A DNA stretch of 64,000 nucleotides, from positions 63,207,083 to 63,271,082 of the forward strand of contig OZ022341.1 in NCBI GenBank assembly GCA_963989245.1, written 5' to 3'. The stretch is from Nansenia antarctica. Lineage: Eukaryota; Chordata; Actinopteri; Argentiniformes; Microstomatidae. The translations under genes were made by a program, and so were the position numbers. Positions 54,801 to 64,000 of the stretch are shown here, in pieces. Positions within the stretch are counted from its first letter, which is position 1. Each line of letters opens with the position of its first letter. The notes under the pieces are model-generated. The model was not told where the DNA came from. It ran no database searches and worked only from the letters and a program-made list of their open reading frames with translations.

Positions 54801-57800
54801 AGTTTCGAGTATCCCCTCGAACCGTCCTACAGTGTCTGACCAGCACTGAGAAGCGTATGAGGAAGGACGAGGTCCTTGCTGCTTCTTACAGAACGGAGAT
54901 GAAGAAACTGACGGAGTCCGGTCTGGTGAAGAAGCTTGAGCCAGCCGAGGCGAACCAGAGTGCCGAGTCTTGGTACCTCCCGCACCACAATGTTCACCAC
55001 AACGGGAAGAACCGAGTGGTCTTCAACTGTAGCTACCAGGTGGGGAAGCTCAACCTCAACCACTATCTTCTCCCTGGTCCAACCTTGACCCCAGCCCTCT
55101 TGGGAGTTCTGGTGCGATTCCGTCAGCAGCCGATCGCAGTCAGTGGTGACATTAAGCGAATGTTTCACCAGGTCAGGATGTTGGAGGAAGACAAGCCACT
55201 CATGAGGTTTCTCTGGAGAGAGGACCCGAGCGACCCCGACCCCTCTATCTACCAGTGGGAGGTGCTACCCTTCGGGACAACCTGCAGCCCCTGTTGCGCC
55301 ACCTATGCGCTACAGACTCCCGCCGCGCAGGAGACGGCACCTCCTGGAGTGTTTGACGCCGTCCATAAGAGCTTTTACGTGGACAACTGCCTCCACAGTT
55401 CGAAGACAGCCACGGAAGCCCGTCAGCTAGTCCAGGACCTGCGTGCTCATCTCCAGGAGGGTGGATTTGAGATCTGCCAGTGGGCCAGCAACGACCCGCA
55501 AGTCATCAGAGACCTCCCGAAGGAGGCCACCTCGACCAGCAGCGAGGCTTGGGTCTCTCACTCACCAGATGATGCTCAGGAGATGACACTCGGACTTATC
55601 TGGCAGTTCCAGACCGACACTCTACGCTATCGCAATAAGCCTGCCAAGCCCCAACGCGTCACGATGAGAACGATATACAGCACTCTAGCGAGCCAGTACG
55701 ACCCACTGGGATATATCGCTCCCTTCACGACGATGGCCAAGGTGCTTGTCCGGGAGCTGTGGGCCCAAGAACGAGGATGGGACGATCCTCTGCCTCGTCA
55801 CCTAGAAGAGAAGTGGAAAGCCTGGGAGCAGGAACTTCCCACTCTCCAGCACATCAAGCTGCAGCGGAGCTACTTCCCTCCCTCCACGGACCTAGAGAGG
55901 AGTGTCATCACGCTACATGTATTCTGCGACGCCTCGGAGATGGCGTACGGGTCCGTGGCATACGTCAGAGCGGCAGAGCTTGGAGGTGAAGTCCACGTCT
56001 CGTTTGTCCTGGCGCGTTCCCGAGTGGCGCCGAAAAAGCAACAGTCCATCCCAAGACTGGAGCTGTGTGCTGCCCTGAACGGCGCGCAACTGGGAAGGTT
56101 CCTGCTCGACGAGCTCCAGCTACCTCTGATGAGCGTCACCATGTGGTCAGACTCAACTACCGTCCTCCAGTGGTTGAAGTCCAGCTCATGTCGGTATAAG
56201 GTGTTCGTGGGCACCCGAGTCGCAGAGATTCTGGAGTTGACTGAGGTGAACTGCTGGCGTTATGTAGACACCAAGAGGAACCCTGCTGACGTCATCACGA
56301 GAGGGGCAACTCTCCAGGATCTGGCTGAGCCCCACCTGTATCACACGGGACCAGACTTCCTACAGGAGCGGGAGTCAGAGTGGCCAGCCACGCCGGCGTT
56401 AGCAGAAGACAGAGAGGACAAAGAGCTGCGTAAGACGTTGTTCTGCGGAGCCACCCAGGTCGTAGACCCTGAGACTACTCCGGGAGAGGAGTGTGAGACG
56501 CTCGAAGAGCTGCAGAAGAGGATGTTCTGCTCCAAGGCCGGTCTACCCCTAGATACTACGCTCAGCGCCGAAGATTACACCGCGGCGGAGCTCCTGGTGC
56601 TGCAGAGTGCCCAACAGGATGCCTTCTCCCGAGAGCTGGAGTGTCTCGAGAAAGGGAAGCCGATCCCCTCGGACAGTAGACTCCGCGGCTTAGCTCCAGA
56701 GCTCGACGGTGTTCTCATTCGCGTGGGTGGCAGACTGCGCCGCGCTCAAGATCTAGACCTAGACACGAAGCATCCCATCGTGCTTCCCACTAAGCATCAG
56801 GTCACCAGATTGGTCATCAAGCACCATGATGACAAAGTGCAGCACGCGGGTGGAGAGCGTGTCTTCGCGGAGGTACGACGGAGATTCTGGATACTCCATG
56901 GACGGGAGGCGGTACGGAGATATCAAAGGTCCTGCTCGGACTGCCAGAGGTGGCGAGCCACGCCGCCGCAGCCCATGATGTCCGATCTGCCCGAGGACCG
57001 GCTGCGACTGAGACAGGCTCCGTTCCACTCTACTGGGGTCGACTGTTTCGGGCCACTCCTAGTCCGAAACCGGCGAGCCTCCGAAAAGCGGTGGGGCATC
57101 ATCTACACGTGCCTGACGACGAGAGCAATGCACCTTGAAGTTCTGCACCAGCTCACAAGCGACAGCTTCCTCATGTCCTTCAAGAGGTTCACCTCCAGGC
57201 GAGGGACCCCTAAGACCCTCCGGTCGGACAGAGGCACCAACTTCGTCGGTGGTGAGGCCGAGCTGAGGGCGAGCTACGCTGCGATGACTGAGGAGGCCCG
57301 TGACAGACTCGCCTCCCAGCAAGTGAAGTTTGAGTTCAACCCCCCAAATGCTCCACACTTCGGGGGAGCCTGGGAGCGGGAGATTCGCTCAGTAAAGAAC
57401 GTCCTACGTACCATTCTCGGACAGAAGGTGCCTACCGATGAGGTGCTCGAGACTGTACTAGCAGAGATTGAGGGCATCTTGAACTCCCGGCCCCTAGGCT
57501 ATACCTCCAGTGATGTAGCAGATCTGGATCCCATTACGCCCAACTTCTTGCTGATGGGGCGGCGAGACTCTGCACTGCCTCAGGTAGTCTACGACCCTGC
57601 AGAGCTCACCGGAAGAAGATGGTGGAGGCACAGCCAGGTGCTCGCGGACCAGTTTTGGAGGCAGTTCATACTGCACTACCTGCCGACCCTGCAAGTCAGG
57701 CAGAAGTGGACGAGGGAGAGAGACAACTTGTCCGAAGGTGCCGTGGTACTGGTGATCGACCAGTCCCTTCCACGCGCCGCCTGGCAGACAGGCAGAGTGA

Positions 57801-57976
57801 CCAAGGTCCTGCCGGGTCCGGATGGAAGGGTGCGGACGGCCATCGTGGACGTTGGTGGTCGCACTTACACCCGACCTGTGGCACGCCTGATTGAGCTCCC
57901 TCAAATTACAAAGGACACTATCACCTCATACCTCACGCTGCTAGAGCAGCCTAGCCAGTGTGCCTTCCATAGTTAA
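51812..57976 (+). CDS. BEL/Pao gag-pol polyprotein, intact
   Basis: 2054 codons from ATG 51812 (MAERSQPDK), the first ATG after the primer site. A charged coiled coil with repeated ERERLQFERERLQM words lies at about 165-275. Gag (DUF1759-like) at about 390-560. Zinc-binding CPYCNSEHWFNEC and CWNCGRDHLAKNC at about 633 and 670. Protease with AVLDDGSERT at about 756. RT with FNCSYQVGKLNLNHYLLPG, SGDIKRMFHQV (about 1110) and FYVDNCLHSS (about 1188; the second catalytic Asp position reads Asn). RNase H DASEMAYGSVAYV (about 1372) and WSDSTTVLQWL. Integrase zinc region HHDDKVQHAGG with CSDCQRW (about 1670-1715), then GVDCFGPL, RSDRGTNFVGG and GGAWEREIRSV supply D, D and E. A DUF5641-like end (ITPNFLLMGRRD). 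No stop or frameshift. Confidence 0.95.
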   Translation: MAERSQPDKTVTPPSPPPEPEPRPQRVPRLPQRLQEYELELESSLSGSEERTPRDTVVGEAEVSAGARVASTETAIKEHQPEDEMAEQQGFAVETEEQEGEARSDSACGRKREGLSLNDLPPSTARSRPSSCRSVASSRSRVSVGSSASGADSMHSRGSSAALSECMRQQAEMALERERLQFERERLQMEGAERAAERQRQEALERERAAERQRQEALERERIQFERERLQMEGAERAAERQRQEALERERLQMERDRLQMAREQLHAEKMEEVMQTMRDVCISRAPSARSSRASSARPSRVPSPEPPADGSMTPAMTVQLQAQLTTLKEEDQGPDRYAAQREPASLPGRGAIPQERSTPLGPPVNQKACRPDTQTVTPAPIIHYRMFPQVEGPKFPFFKDEDRSQYVELRICLDTLLDDSCSESYKYAILLQHVRNPRAHNMVLAHASAPTPYTRALADLDARYGRPWNHALAELQALEQQAPIKDERALDDFALRVHTLVGMLKTQGPAGASEINSTSNVERLLRKIPRFRQERFRRQQRVRNPGKLGLSMAAFAEFLLEEVHDTNVDAMSYAEPKKEREKGDRWDRPSSNRGRPVGVLHTEEEPRRERKARPEGKDSSQPPQKGRRGPPPCPYCNSEHWFNECSDFNNLSTEAKQRWLEENKRCWNCGRDHLAKNCTLRRKCNRCEEVHLNILHEVSLARSTEGTRSPRSGSAPEEETPVYYLDPTQSSGSKVLLKVVKVRLHHNNAVYDTYAVLDDGSERTILLQEAVRQLGLQGTEEKLTLRTIRRDLKEVTGARINFSISPAGRPSDRYRLQNVFTADQLALSRYDYPLERLRARYSHLRRVDLHPIEGAEPTLLIGSDNAALIVSLRPPLRGPRGCPMAVKTALGWALQGATEWRDRDGRATSSLHVRTEEVQTINRLHTSVDSMNAALLDNVQKLWTLDVAPYKNEKLYVRSKEDVYAIDLLKAKTVRIEVQGVKRYVTPLLRREPMPEFRVSPRTVLQCLTSTEKRMRKDEVLAASYRTEMKKLTESGLVKKLEPAEANQSAESWYLPHHNVHHNGKNRVVFNCSYQVGKLNLNHYLLPGPTLTPALLGVLVRFRQQPIAVSGDIKRMFHQVRMLEEDKPLMRFLWREDPSDPDPSIYQWEVLPFGTTCSPCCATYALQTPAAQETAPPGVFDAVHKSFYVDNCLHSSKTATEARQLVQDLRAHLQEGGFEICQWASNDPQVIRDLPKEATSTSSEAWVSHSPDDAQEMTLGLIWQFQTDTLRYRNKPAKPQRVTMRTIYSTLASQYDPLGYIAPFTTMAKVLVRELWAQERGWDDPLPRHLEEKWKAWEQELPTLQHIKLQRSYFPPSTDLERSVITLHVFCDASEMAYGSVAYVRAAELGGEVHVSFVLARSRVAPKKQQSIPRLELCAALNGAQLGRFLLDELQLPLMSVTMWSDSTTVLQWLKSSSCRYKVFVGTRVAEILELTEVNCWRYVDTKRNPADVITRGATLQDLAEPHLYHTGPDFLQERESEWPATPALAEDREDKELRKTLFCGATQVVDPETTPGEECETLEELQKRMFCSKAGLPLDTTLSAEDYTAAELLVLQSAQQDAFSRELECLEKGKPIPSDSRLRGLAPELDGVLIRVGGRLRRAQDLDLDTKHPIVLPTKHQVTRLVIKHHDDKVQHAGGERVFAEVRRRFWILHGREAVRRYQRSCSDCQRWRATPPQPMMSDLPEDRLRLRQAPFHSTGVDCFGPLLVRNRRASEKRWGIIYTCLTTRAMHLEVLHQLTSDSFLMSFKRFTSRRGTPKTLRSDRGTNFVGGEAELRASYAAMTEEARDRLASQQVKFEFNPPNAPHFGGAWEREIRSVKNVLRTILGQKVPTDEVLETVLAEIEGILNSRPLGYTSSDVADLDPITPNFLLMGRRDSALPQVVYDPAELTGRRWWRHSQVLADQFWRQFILHYLPTLQVRQKWTRERDNLSEGAVVLVIDQSLPRAAWQTGRVTKVLPGPDGRVRTAIVDVGGRTYTRPVARLIELPQITKDTITSYLTLLEQPSQCAFHS

Positions 57977-58003
57977 ATGAAACCGAGGGTTTCATGGGGC
58001 GGC

Positions 58004-59120
58004 TGTTATGAAGGCCCACAATTTAGAGCCAGTTAGTTTCCCCAAATCAGCCCTATTTTGCCCTGTTATTTCCTTAATTATTTTCCATACTATTCATGTA
58101 CGTTTTCATGAAGGTGTATGTATTGTTATTGTAATTGTATAAGTTCTGTCTTAGATTTGTTCAGTATTGTGCAAGCGCCAGATTAGTGGGCGTGGTTTTG
58201 ATTGGCGTACGTGACTTGATGTATGTCCGGTTGGTATATATAGCTACGGAAGTGGATCTAGGAGGGCGGAGTCAGTGGACACACACCGTGCTGAAGCTGA
58301 AGACACGAGTGATTATTGAGTTTGCAACTGTGACCGAGGGCAAACATTAGTAGAATCTAGTTGAATCTCTGTATTTGGTTTCCTTTGCTGCGGAAGACAT
58401 CTCAACAGTCAACAAGGAGAACGGGAGACTGAGTGTTAATAGTAAATCACTGGCTACCCGCATCGCCGCGGGAGTTCGGAGTTTGGTGAGTTGGCAGCGC
58501 TAGCCCAGTTTAGCTGTGTCACCGTTAGCCAGCCTTGCTAGCCGCCGGCTGCTAACGTTGGCGCATAGCGAGACCCAAGCCGGACAGAGCCGTCGCCTCC
58601 GAGGTGGATTGCGACCGACCGCTGACACCACCGGAGCTGACCGTGGACCACCGGACCTGAGCCATTCACACCTCGTCGTTTGCTACGAAGACGCCCCTTT
58701 CCCTTCAAATTGCAACGTCACTCCCCCCCCTTGTCTGCTGCCTTCCTCGAGTCACATGCGAGCTCCAACCAGGCCTCAACGCGCTCATTTCAGTCCGGGA
58801 CTCTAAGCCTTTTCAGGCCAGGTACTGTGTGTGAGTGAGTGAGTGAGTGTGTGTGTGGCCGGCGGGGAGGGAGTATATTGGGATGTATATATAATTTGTA
58901 TAAATAAATGTGTTTGTTCATATTCGATACATTGCTGTGTGTTTAGTTGTCTGTTAGCTAATGCTAATGCTAATGCTAATGCTAATGCTAGTAATGCTAG
59001 TCTAAAGGGTTGCTGGCGCCCCCTGCCTCTATCCTCCTACACTGCCGATTTAGCTCAGAGTTAGTTAGATAACCAGCCCTTCCTAAAATTCTACAGTCCT
59101 TTAGCTACTCCCTGGTTACA
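58004..59120 (+). repeat. BEL 3' LTR
   Basis: Preceded by GGGTTTCATGGGGCGGC as polypurine-like tract. Carries a GCTAAT hexamer repeat at about 58953-58990 where the 5' LTR has a different 110-bp segment. Confidence 0.95.
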
Positions 59121-60329
59121 CTTAGGCTGCAAAAACAACCAAAAAATCTATCAGAGAGATAGCGGGAACATTAGTAGGGGCTAAATTAACTGTTTGGTAC
59201 ATTCTGAGAAAAAAAGAGCACACTGGTGAGCTCAGCACCACAAAAAGGTCTGGACGTCCATGGAAGACAAGAGTGGTGGATGATCACAGGATCCTTTACA
59301 TGGTAAAGAAAAAAGCCCTTCACAACATCCAGCCAAGTGAAGAACAGTCTCCAGGAGGTAGGCATATCATTATCCAAGTATACCATAAAGGGAAGACTTC
59401 ACATGAACAAATACAGAGGGTTCACCACAAGGTGCAAGCCATTCATAAGCCTCAAGAATAGAAAGGCCAGATTAGACTTTGCCAAAAAAAACATCTAAAA
59501 AAGATCAACCTGAAGAAGGAAAAAAGTATGGAGAAGGCTTGGAACGGCTCATGATCCGATGCATACCACATCATCTGTAAAACACGGTGGAGGCAGTGTG
59601 ATGACATGGACAAGCATGGCTTCCAATGGCACTGGGTCACTAGTGTTTATTGATGATGTGACAGAAGACAGAAGCAGATGGATGAATTCTGAAGTGTTTA
59701 GGGATATTCTGTCAGCTCAGATTCAGACAAAATTGGACGGCGCTTCACTATACAGATGGACAATGACCCAAAACATACTGCATAAGCAACCCAGGAGTTT
59801 TTTAAGGCAAATAAGTGGAATATTCTGCAATGGCCGAGTCAATCACCTGATATTAACCCGATCAAGCATGCATTTCACTTGCTGAAGACAAAACTAAAGG
59901 CAGAAAGACCCACAAACAGAAAGAAAGACCCACAAACAAACAACTGCAGACAGCTGCATCACAAAGGAGGAAACCCAGGAGGAAACCCAGCATTTGGTGA
60001 TTTGGTCCATGGGTTCCAGACTTCAGGCAGTCATTGCCTGCAAAGCATTCTCGACAAAGTATTCAAAATGAACATTTTATTTATGATTATGTTCATTTGT
60101 CCAATTACTTTTGAGCTCCTGAAAATAGGGGACTGTGTATAAAAATGGTTGCATTTCCTAAACGTTTCATACAATATTTTTGTTCAACCCCTTGAATTAA
60201 AGCTGAAAGTCTGCACTTCAATTACATCTCGATTGTTTCATTTCAAATCCATTGTGGTGGTGTACACTGTACAGAGACAAAACTATGGAAATTGTGTAAC
60301 TGTCCAAATATTTACGGACCTAACTGTCC

Positions 60330-60714
60330 ACACGCACGCACACACGCACCTGGCCTGGCCCACAACTCCCCCCCACCCCCCCCGGCCTACAACGCCCCCC
60401 CCCCCCTGGCCCACAAGCCCCCCCCCCCCCGCGTAGCAAACATTACAATCCTGAGCTGTTTGATGTTCAAACAGACTGGAAGCTGTCATGGAGTACCAGG
60501 GAGGGGGAGAGAGAGAGGGAGGGGGGGAGAGAGAGGGCGAGGGGGGAGACAGGGAAGAGAGAGGGAGGGGGGAGAGAGAGAGGGAGGGGGGAGACAGGGG
60601 AGAGAGAGGGAGGGGGGAGAGAGAGAGGGAGGGGGGAGACAGGGAAGAGAGAGGGGGAGTGGGGTGGGGTTTGTTTTGAGGGTATGGTGATTGCAATATG
60701 ATTGCCCTGACTGT

Positions 60715-60782
<68 letters not shown>

Positions 60783-60902
60783 GTGTGTGCGTGTGTGGCC
60801 TGACTTGATCTGTCTGGACACTCAGACCTCTGTCTCACCCATGATGCAACACCGTGACAGACGAGAGGACCAGGGTTCTGCCTGCCTGCCTGTAGAACTG
60901 TA
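60330..60902. other. Low-complexity C-, GA- and GT-rich sequence, no gene
   Basis: C runs at 60368-60432, GGGAGAGAGAG-type repeats at 60495-60660, and a (GT)n tract at 60713-60798. Confidence 0.9.
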
Positions 60903-62243
60903 ACACTGCAGTCTTAGTGCAGTCTTAGTACAGTCTTAGTAGTCTTAGTACAGTCTTAGTAGTCTTAGTACAGTCTTAGTACAGTCTTAGTAGTCTTAGT
61001 ACAGTCTTAGTAGTCTTAGTACAGTCTTAGTACAGTCTTAGTGCAGTCTTAGTGCAGTCTTAGTACAGTCTTAGTACAGTCTTACTGCAGTCTTAGTACA
61101 GTCTTAGTGCAGTCTTAGTACAGTCTTAGTACAGCCTTAGTACAGTCTTACTGCAGTCTTAGTGCAGTCTTAGTACAGTCTTAGTACAGTCTTAGTGCAG
61201 TCTTAGTACAGTCTTAGTACAGTCTTAGTACAGTCTTACTGCAGTCTTAGTGCAGTCTTAGTACAGTCTTAGTGCAGTCTTAGTACAGTCTTAGTACAGT
61301 CTTACTGCAGTCTTAGTGCAGTCTTAGTACAGTCTTAGTGCAGTCTTAGTACAGTCTTAGTACAGTCTTAGTACAGTCTTACTGCAGTCTTAGTACAGTC
61401 TTACTGCAGTCTTAGTACAGTCTTAGTACAGTCTTAGTGCAGTCTTAGTACAGTCTTAGTACAGTCTTACTGCAGTCTTAGTACAGTCTTAGTGCAGTCT
61501 TAGTACAGTCTTAGTACAGTCTTAGTGCAGTCTTAGTGCAGTCTTAGTACAGTCTTAGTGCAGTCTTAGTACAGTCTTAGTACAGTCTTACTGCAGTCTT
61601 AGTGCAGTCTTAGTACAGTCTTAGTACAGTCTTAGTACAGTCTTAGTGCAGTCTTAGTACAGTCTTAGTACAGTCTTAGTACAGTCTTACTGCAGTCTTA
61701 GTGCAGTCTTAGTACAGTCTTAGTGCAGTCTTAGTACAGTCTTAGTACAGTCTTAGTACAGTCTTACTGCAGTCTTAGTACAGTCTTACTGCAGTCTTAG
61801 TACAGTCTTAGTACAGTCTTAGTGCAGTCTTAGTACAGTCTTAGTACAGTCTTACTGCAGTCTTAGTACAGTCTTAGTGCAGTCTTAGTACAGTCTTAGT
61901 ACAGTCTTAGTGCAGTCTTAGTGCAGTCTTAGTACAGTCTTAGTGCAGTCTTAGTACAGTCTTAGTACAGTCTTAGTACAGTCTTACTGCAGTCTTAGTG
62001 CAGTCTTAGTACAGTCTTAGTACAGTCTTAGTACAGTCTTACTGCAGTCTTAGTACAGTCTTAGTACAGTCTTAGTGCAGTCTTAGTGCAGTCTTAGTAC
62101 AGTCTTACTGCAGTCTTAGTACAGTCTTAGTACAGCCTTAGTACAGTCTTAGTACAGTCTTACTGCAGTCTTAGTACAGTCTTAGTGCAGTCTTAGTGCA
62201 GTCTTAGTACAGTCTTAGTGCAGTCTTAGTGCAGTCTTAGTGC

Positions 62244-62245
<2 letters not shown>
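60903..62245. repeat. 11-bp minisatellite, about 120 copies, with higher-order repeat
   Basis: Unit TACAGTCTTAG with three common variants distinguished by GTA, GTG or CTG before CAGTCTTA, plus shorter 9-bp units at 60935-61020. A 35-unit (385-bp) block starting at 61301 recurs at 61686 with the same variant order for 26 consecutive units. Confidence 0.97.
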
Positions 62246-62279
<34 letters not shown>

Positions 62280-62284
62280 TGATA

Positions 62285-62395
62285 TTGTTTGGGGAGTAGA
62301 AGAGACACTCAATCAAATGAAACGTTATTTGTCACGTACAGAATCCAGCCGTACATAAAATAATCTATGCTAGGACCAGGGGGAGGCACTATTTA
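62285..62395. other. Possible LINE/SINE 3' remnant
   Basis: CAAATGAAACGTTATTTGTC resembles, in reverse, LINE tails with GACAAATAAA. Too short to assign. Preceded by TA and CA microsatellites at 62246-62279. Confidence 0.35.
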
Positions 62396-63935
62396 CAGTA
62401 GAGAAACTGCACAGGGGGGTAGAGGTGATGAAGAGGTCTGTACAGGGGGGTAGAGGGGATGAAGAGGTCTGTACAGGGGGGTAGAGGGGATGGAGAGGTC
62501 TGGACAGGGGGGTAGAGGGGATGGAGAGGTCTGTACAGAGGGGGTAGTGGGGATGAAGAGGTCTGTACAGGGGGGTAGAGGTGATGAAGGGGTCTGTACA
62601 GGGGGGTAGTGGGGATGGAGAGGTCTGTACAGGGGGGTAGAGGTGATGAAGAGGTCTGTACAGGGGGGTAGTGGGGATGAAGAGGTCTGTACAGGGGGGT
62701 AGTGGGGATGAAGAGGTCTGTACAGGGGGGTAGAGGTGATGAAGAGGTCTGTACAGGGGGGTAGAGGTGATGAAGAGGTATGTACAGGGGGGTAGTGGGG
62801 ATGAGGAGGTCTGTACAGGGGGGTAGAGGAGATGAGGAGGTCTGTACAGGGGGGTAGTGGGGATGAGGAGGTCTGTACAGGGGGGTAGAGGGGATGAGGA
62901 GGTCTGTACAGGGGGGTAGAGGGGATGGAGAGGTCTGTACAGGAGGGTAGAGGGGATGAAGAGGTCTGTACACGGGGGTATAGGGGATGAAGAGGTCTGT
63001 ACAGGGGGGTAGAGGGGATGAAGAGGTCTGTACAGGGGGGTAGAGGGGATGAGATGGTCTGTACAGGGGGGTAGAGGGGATGAAGAGGTCTGTACAGGGG
63101 GGTAGAGGGGATGAGGAGGTCTGTACAGGGGGGTAGAGGGGCTGAAGAGGTCTGTACAGGGGGGTAGAGGGGATGGAGAGGTCTGTACAGGGGGGGTAGA
63201 GGGGATGGAGAGGTCTGTACAGGGGGGTAGAGGGGATGAAGAGGTCTGTACAGGGGGGTAGTGGGGATGAGGAGGTCTGTACAGGAGGGTAGAGGGGATG
63301 AGGAGGTCTGTACAGAGGGGTAGAGGGGATGGAGAGGTCTTTAGGAGGGACTGTACAGGGGGGTAGAGGGGATGAAGAGGTCTGTACAGGGGGGTAGAGG
63401 GGATGGAGAGGTCTTTAGGAGGGACTGTACAGGGGGGTAGTGGGGATGAAGAGGTCTTTAGGAGGGACTGTCCAGCAGGGTAGAGGTGATGAAGAGGTCT
63501 GTACAGGGGGGTAGAGGGGATGAAGAAGTCTGTACAGGGGGGTAGAGGGGATGAGGAGGTCTGTACAGGGGGGTAGAGGGGATGGGAGGTATGTACAGGG
63601 GGGTAGAGGGGATGAGGAGGTCTGTACAGAGGGATAGTGGGGATGGAGAGGTCTGTACAGGGGGGTAGAGGGCATGGAGAAATCTTTAGGAGGGACTGTA
63701 CAGGGTAGTGGGGATGAGGAGGTCTGTACAGGGGGGTAGAGGGGATGAGGAGGTCTGTACAGGGGATGGAGAGGTCTGTACAGGGGGGTAGTGGGGATGA
63801 GGAGGTCTGTACAGGGGGGTAGTGGGGATGAAGAGGTCTGTACAGAGGGGTAGAGGTGATGAAGAGGTCTGTACAGGGGGGTAGTGGGGATGAAGAGGTC
63901 TGTACAGGGGGGTAGAGGGGATAAGGTCTTTAAGA
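62396..63935. repeat. 31-bp minisatellite, about 49 copies
   Basis: Unit GAGGTCTGTACAGGGGGGTA followed by GAGGGGATGAA, with GTGGGG, GAGGTG, GGA and GAG variants. A 45-bp variant with CTTTAGGAGGGACTGTACAG occurs four or five times after 63338. Because 31 is not divisible by three, minus-strand frames read a 31-residue Pro-rich repeat. Confidence 0.97.
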
Positions 63936-64000
63936 GTGACAGTTAAGATGTAGCCTGAATAGATGTTTCCTGTCAAACAAGATGACGAGGTAATTCAATG

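Larger units (their letters stand above)
50586..59120 (+). mobile_element. BEL/Pao LTR retrotransposon, complete
   Basis: LTRs at 50586-51773 (1188 bp) and 58004-59120 (1117 bp), TGTTATGA to GGTTACA ends, 5-bp target duplication CTTAG at 50581-50585 and 59121-59125. One open polyprotein between them. All parts for autonomy are visible. Confidence 0.97.
50539..60060 (+). pseudogene. Tc1 transposase, degraded and split by BEL
   Basis: The N-terminus MQSKELSMQVKQAILS (50539-50586) is interrupted by the BEL element. To its right: KKRAHW-type helix-turn-helix remnants (59200), VKHGGGSVMTW (about 59577), MDNDPKH (about 59757, containing the second Asp) and SPDINPIKHAFHLLKTKLKA (about 59848, with Lys at a usual Glu). 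Several stops and frameshifts. Dead before or after the BEL insertion; order not determinable. Confidence 0.85.
50181..60326 (+). mobile_element. Tc1-like transposon carrying a BEL element
   Basis: Left terminus CAGTTAGGTCCATATATATT and right terminus ending GGACCTAACTG are inverted repeats that extend inward to the GTGCAGACTCTCAGCTTTA block. Without the 8.5 kb BEL insertion and its duplication the length is about 1.6 kb, as expected for Tc1. A TA precedes the left end; the right flank reads TC, so one TA is lost or mutated. Confidence 0.9.

Noticed and set aside
60903..62245. CRISPR-like array
   Set aside because: Units of 11 bp are contiguous with no spacers, in a vertebrate genome; it is a minisatellite.
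62389..63976. Minus-strand proline-rich repeat ORFs
   Set aside because: The 31-bp minisatellite gives the same 31-residue peptide in all three frames; no start context and no unique sequence.

Overview
The window looks like vertebrate, almost certainly teleost fish, genomic DNA. GT/AG introns, long microsatellites and a recognisable class I mannosidase exon sit among Harbinger, hAT, Tc1, Tx1-type and CR1/L2-type LINE, Ty3/Gypsy and BEL/Pao elements. Two short palindromic repeats (44346-44460 and 45089-45250) resemble a family I remember from salmonid-type genomes, so a protacanthopterygian fish is a reasonable but unproven guess. No prokaryotic gene, CRISPR array, rRNA gene or tRNA gene was found.

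Layout. 1-5417: two head-to-tail copies of a Harbinger transposase unit on the minus strand; the second is apparently intact as a two-exon gene. 5815-8096: LINE tail and Gypsy pol relics. 8797-11707: a DNA element with terminal inverted repeats of about 145 bp and an unfamiliar Cys/His-rich protein, itself hit by a hAT MITE. 11708-19024: a CR1/L2-type ORF1 with an SGNH esterase domain, cut by hAT A, which is cut by an L2 LINE, which is cut by hAT B, with a third Harbinger fragment at the right. 19078-21437: a possible host exon and a proline-rich repeat ORF. 21447-27162: a tRNA-derived SINE split by a near-complete Tx1-type LINE. 27202-31850: fragments of hAT, LINE, Tc1 and Gypsy, plus a second SINE. 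32109-39354: exons of a repeat-containing, possibly immune-type gene, interrupted by a 3.6 kb Gypsy element with identical LTRs and an in-frame gag/RNase H/integrase fusion. 39640-42510: a broken Tx1/L1-type LINE. 42511-47738: the last coding exon of a Golgi alpha-1,2-mannosidase (man1a1-like, minus strand) and its probable 5 kb 3' UTR, full of minisatellites. From 47739 rightwards probably lies an intron of the same gene: an L2 fragment, a 1.6 kb Tc1 element carrying an intact 8.5 kb BEL/Pao retrotransposon, then an 11-bp and a 31-bp minisatellite.

Most of the content is layered transposition, and the target-site duplications let the order be read. The most informative points are: two Gypsy lineages whose post-LTR 11 bases are complementary to a site inside their own LTR (Tf1/sushi-style self-priming); a BEL element with a tRNA-Tyr primer site; a Tx1-type LINE lodged between the A and B boxes of a tRNA-derived SINE; a fully resolved three-level nest; one L2 family with three different terminal microsatellites; and a Gypsy derivative that lost protease and reverse transcriptase yet keeps one open 835-codon frame.
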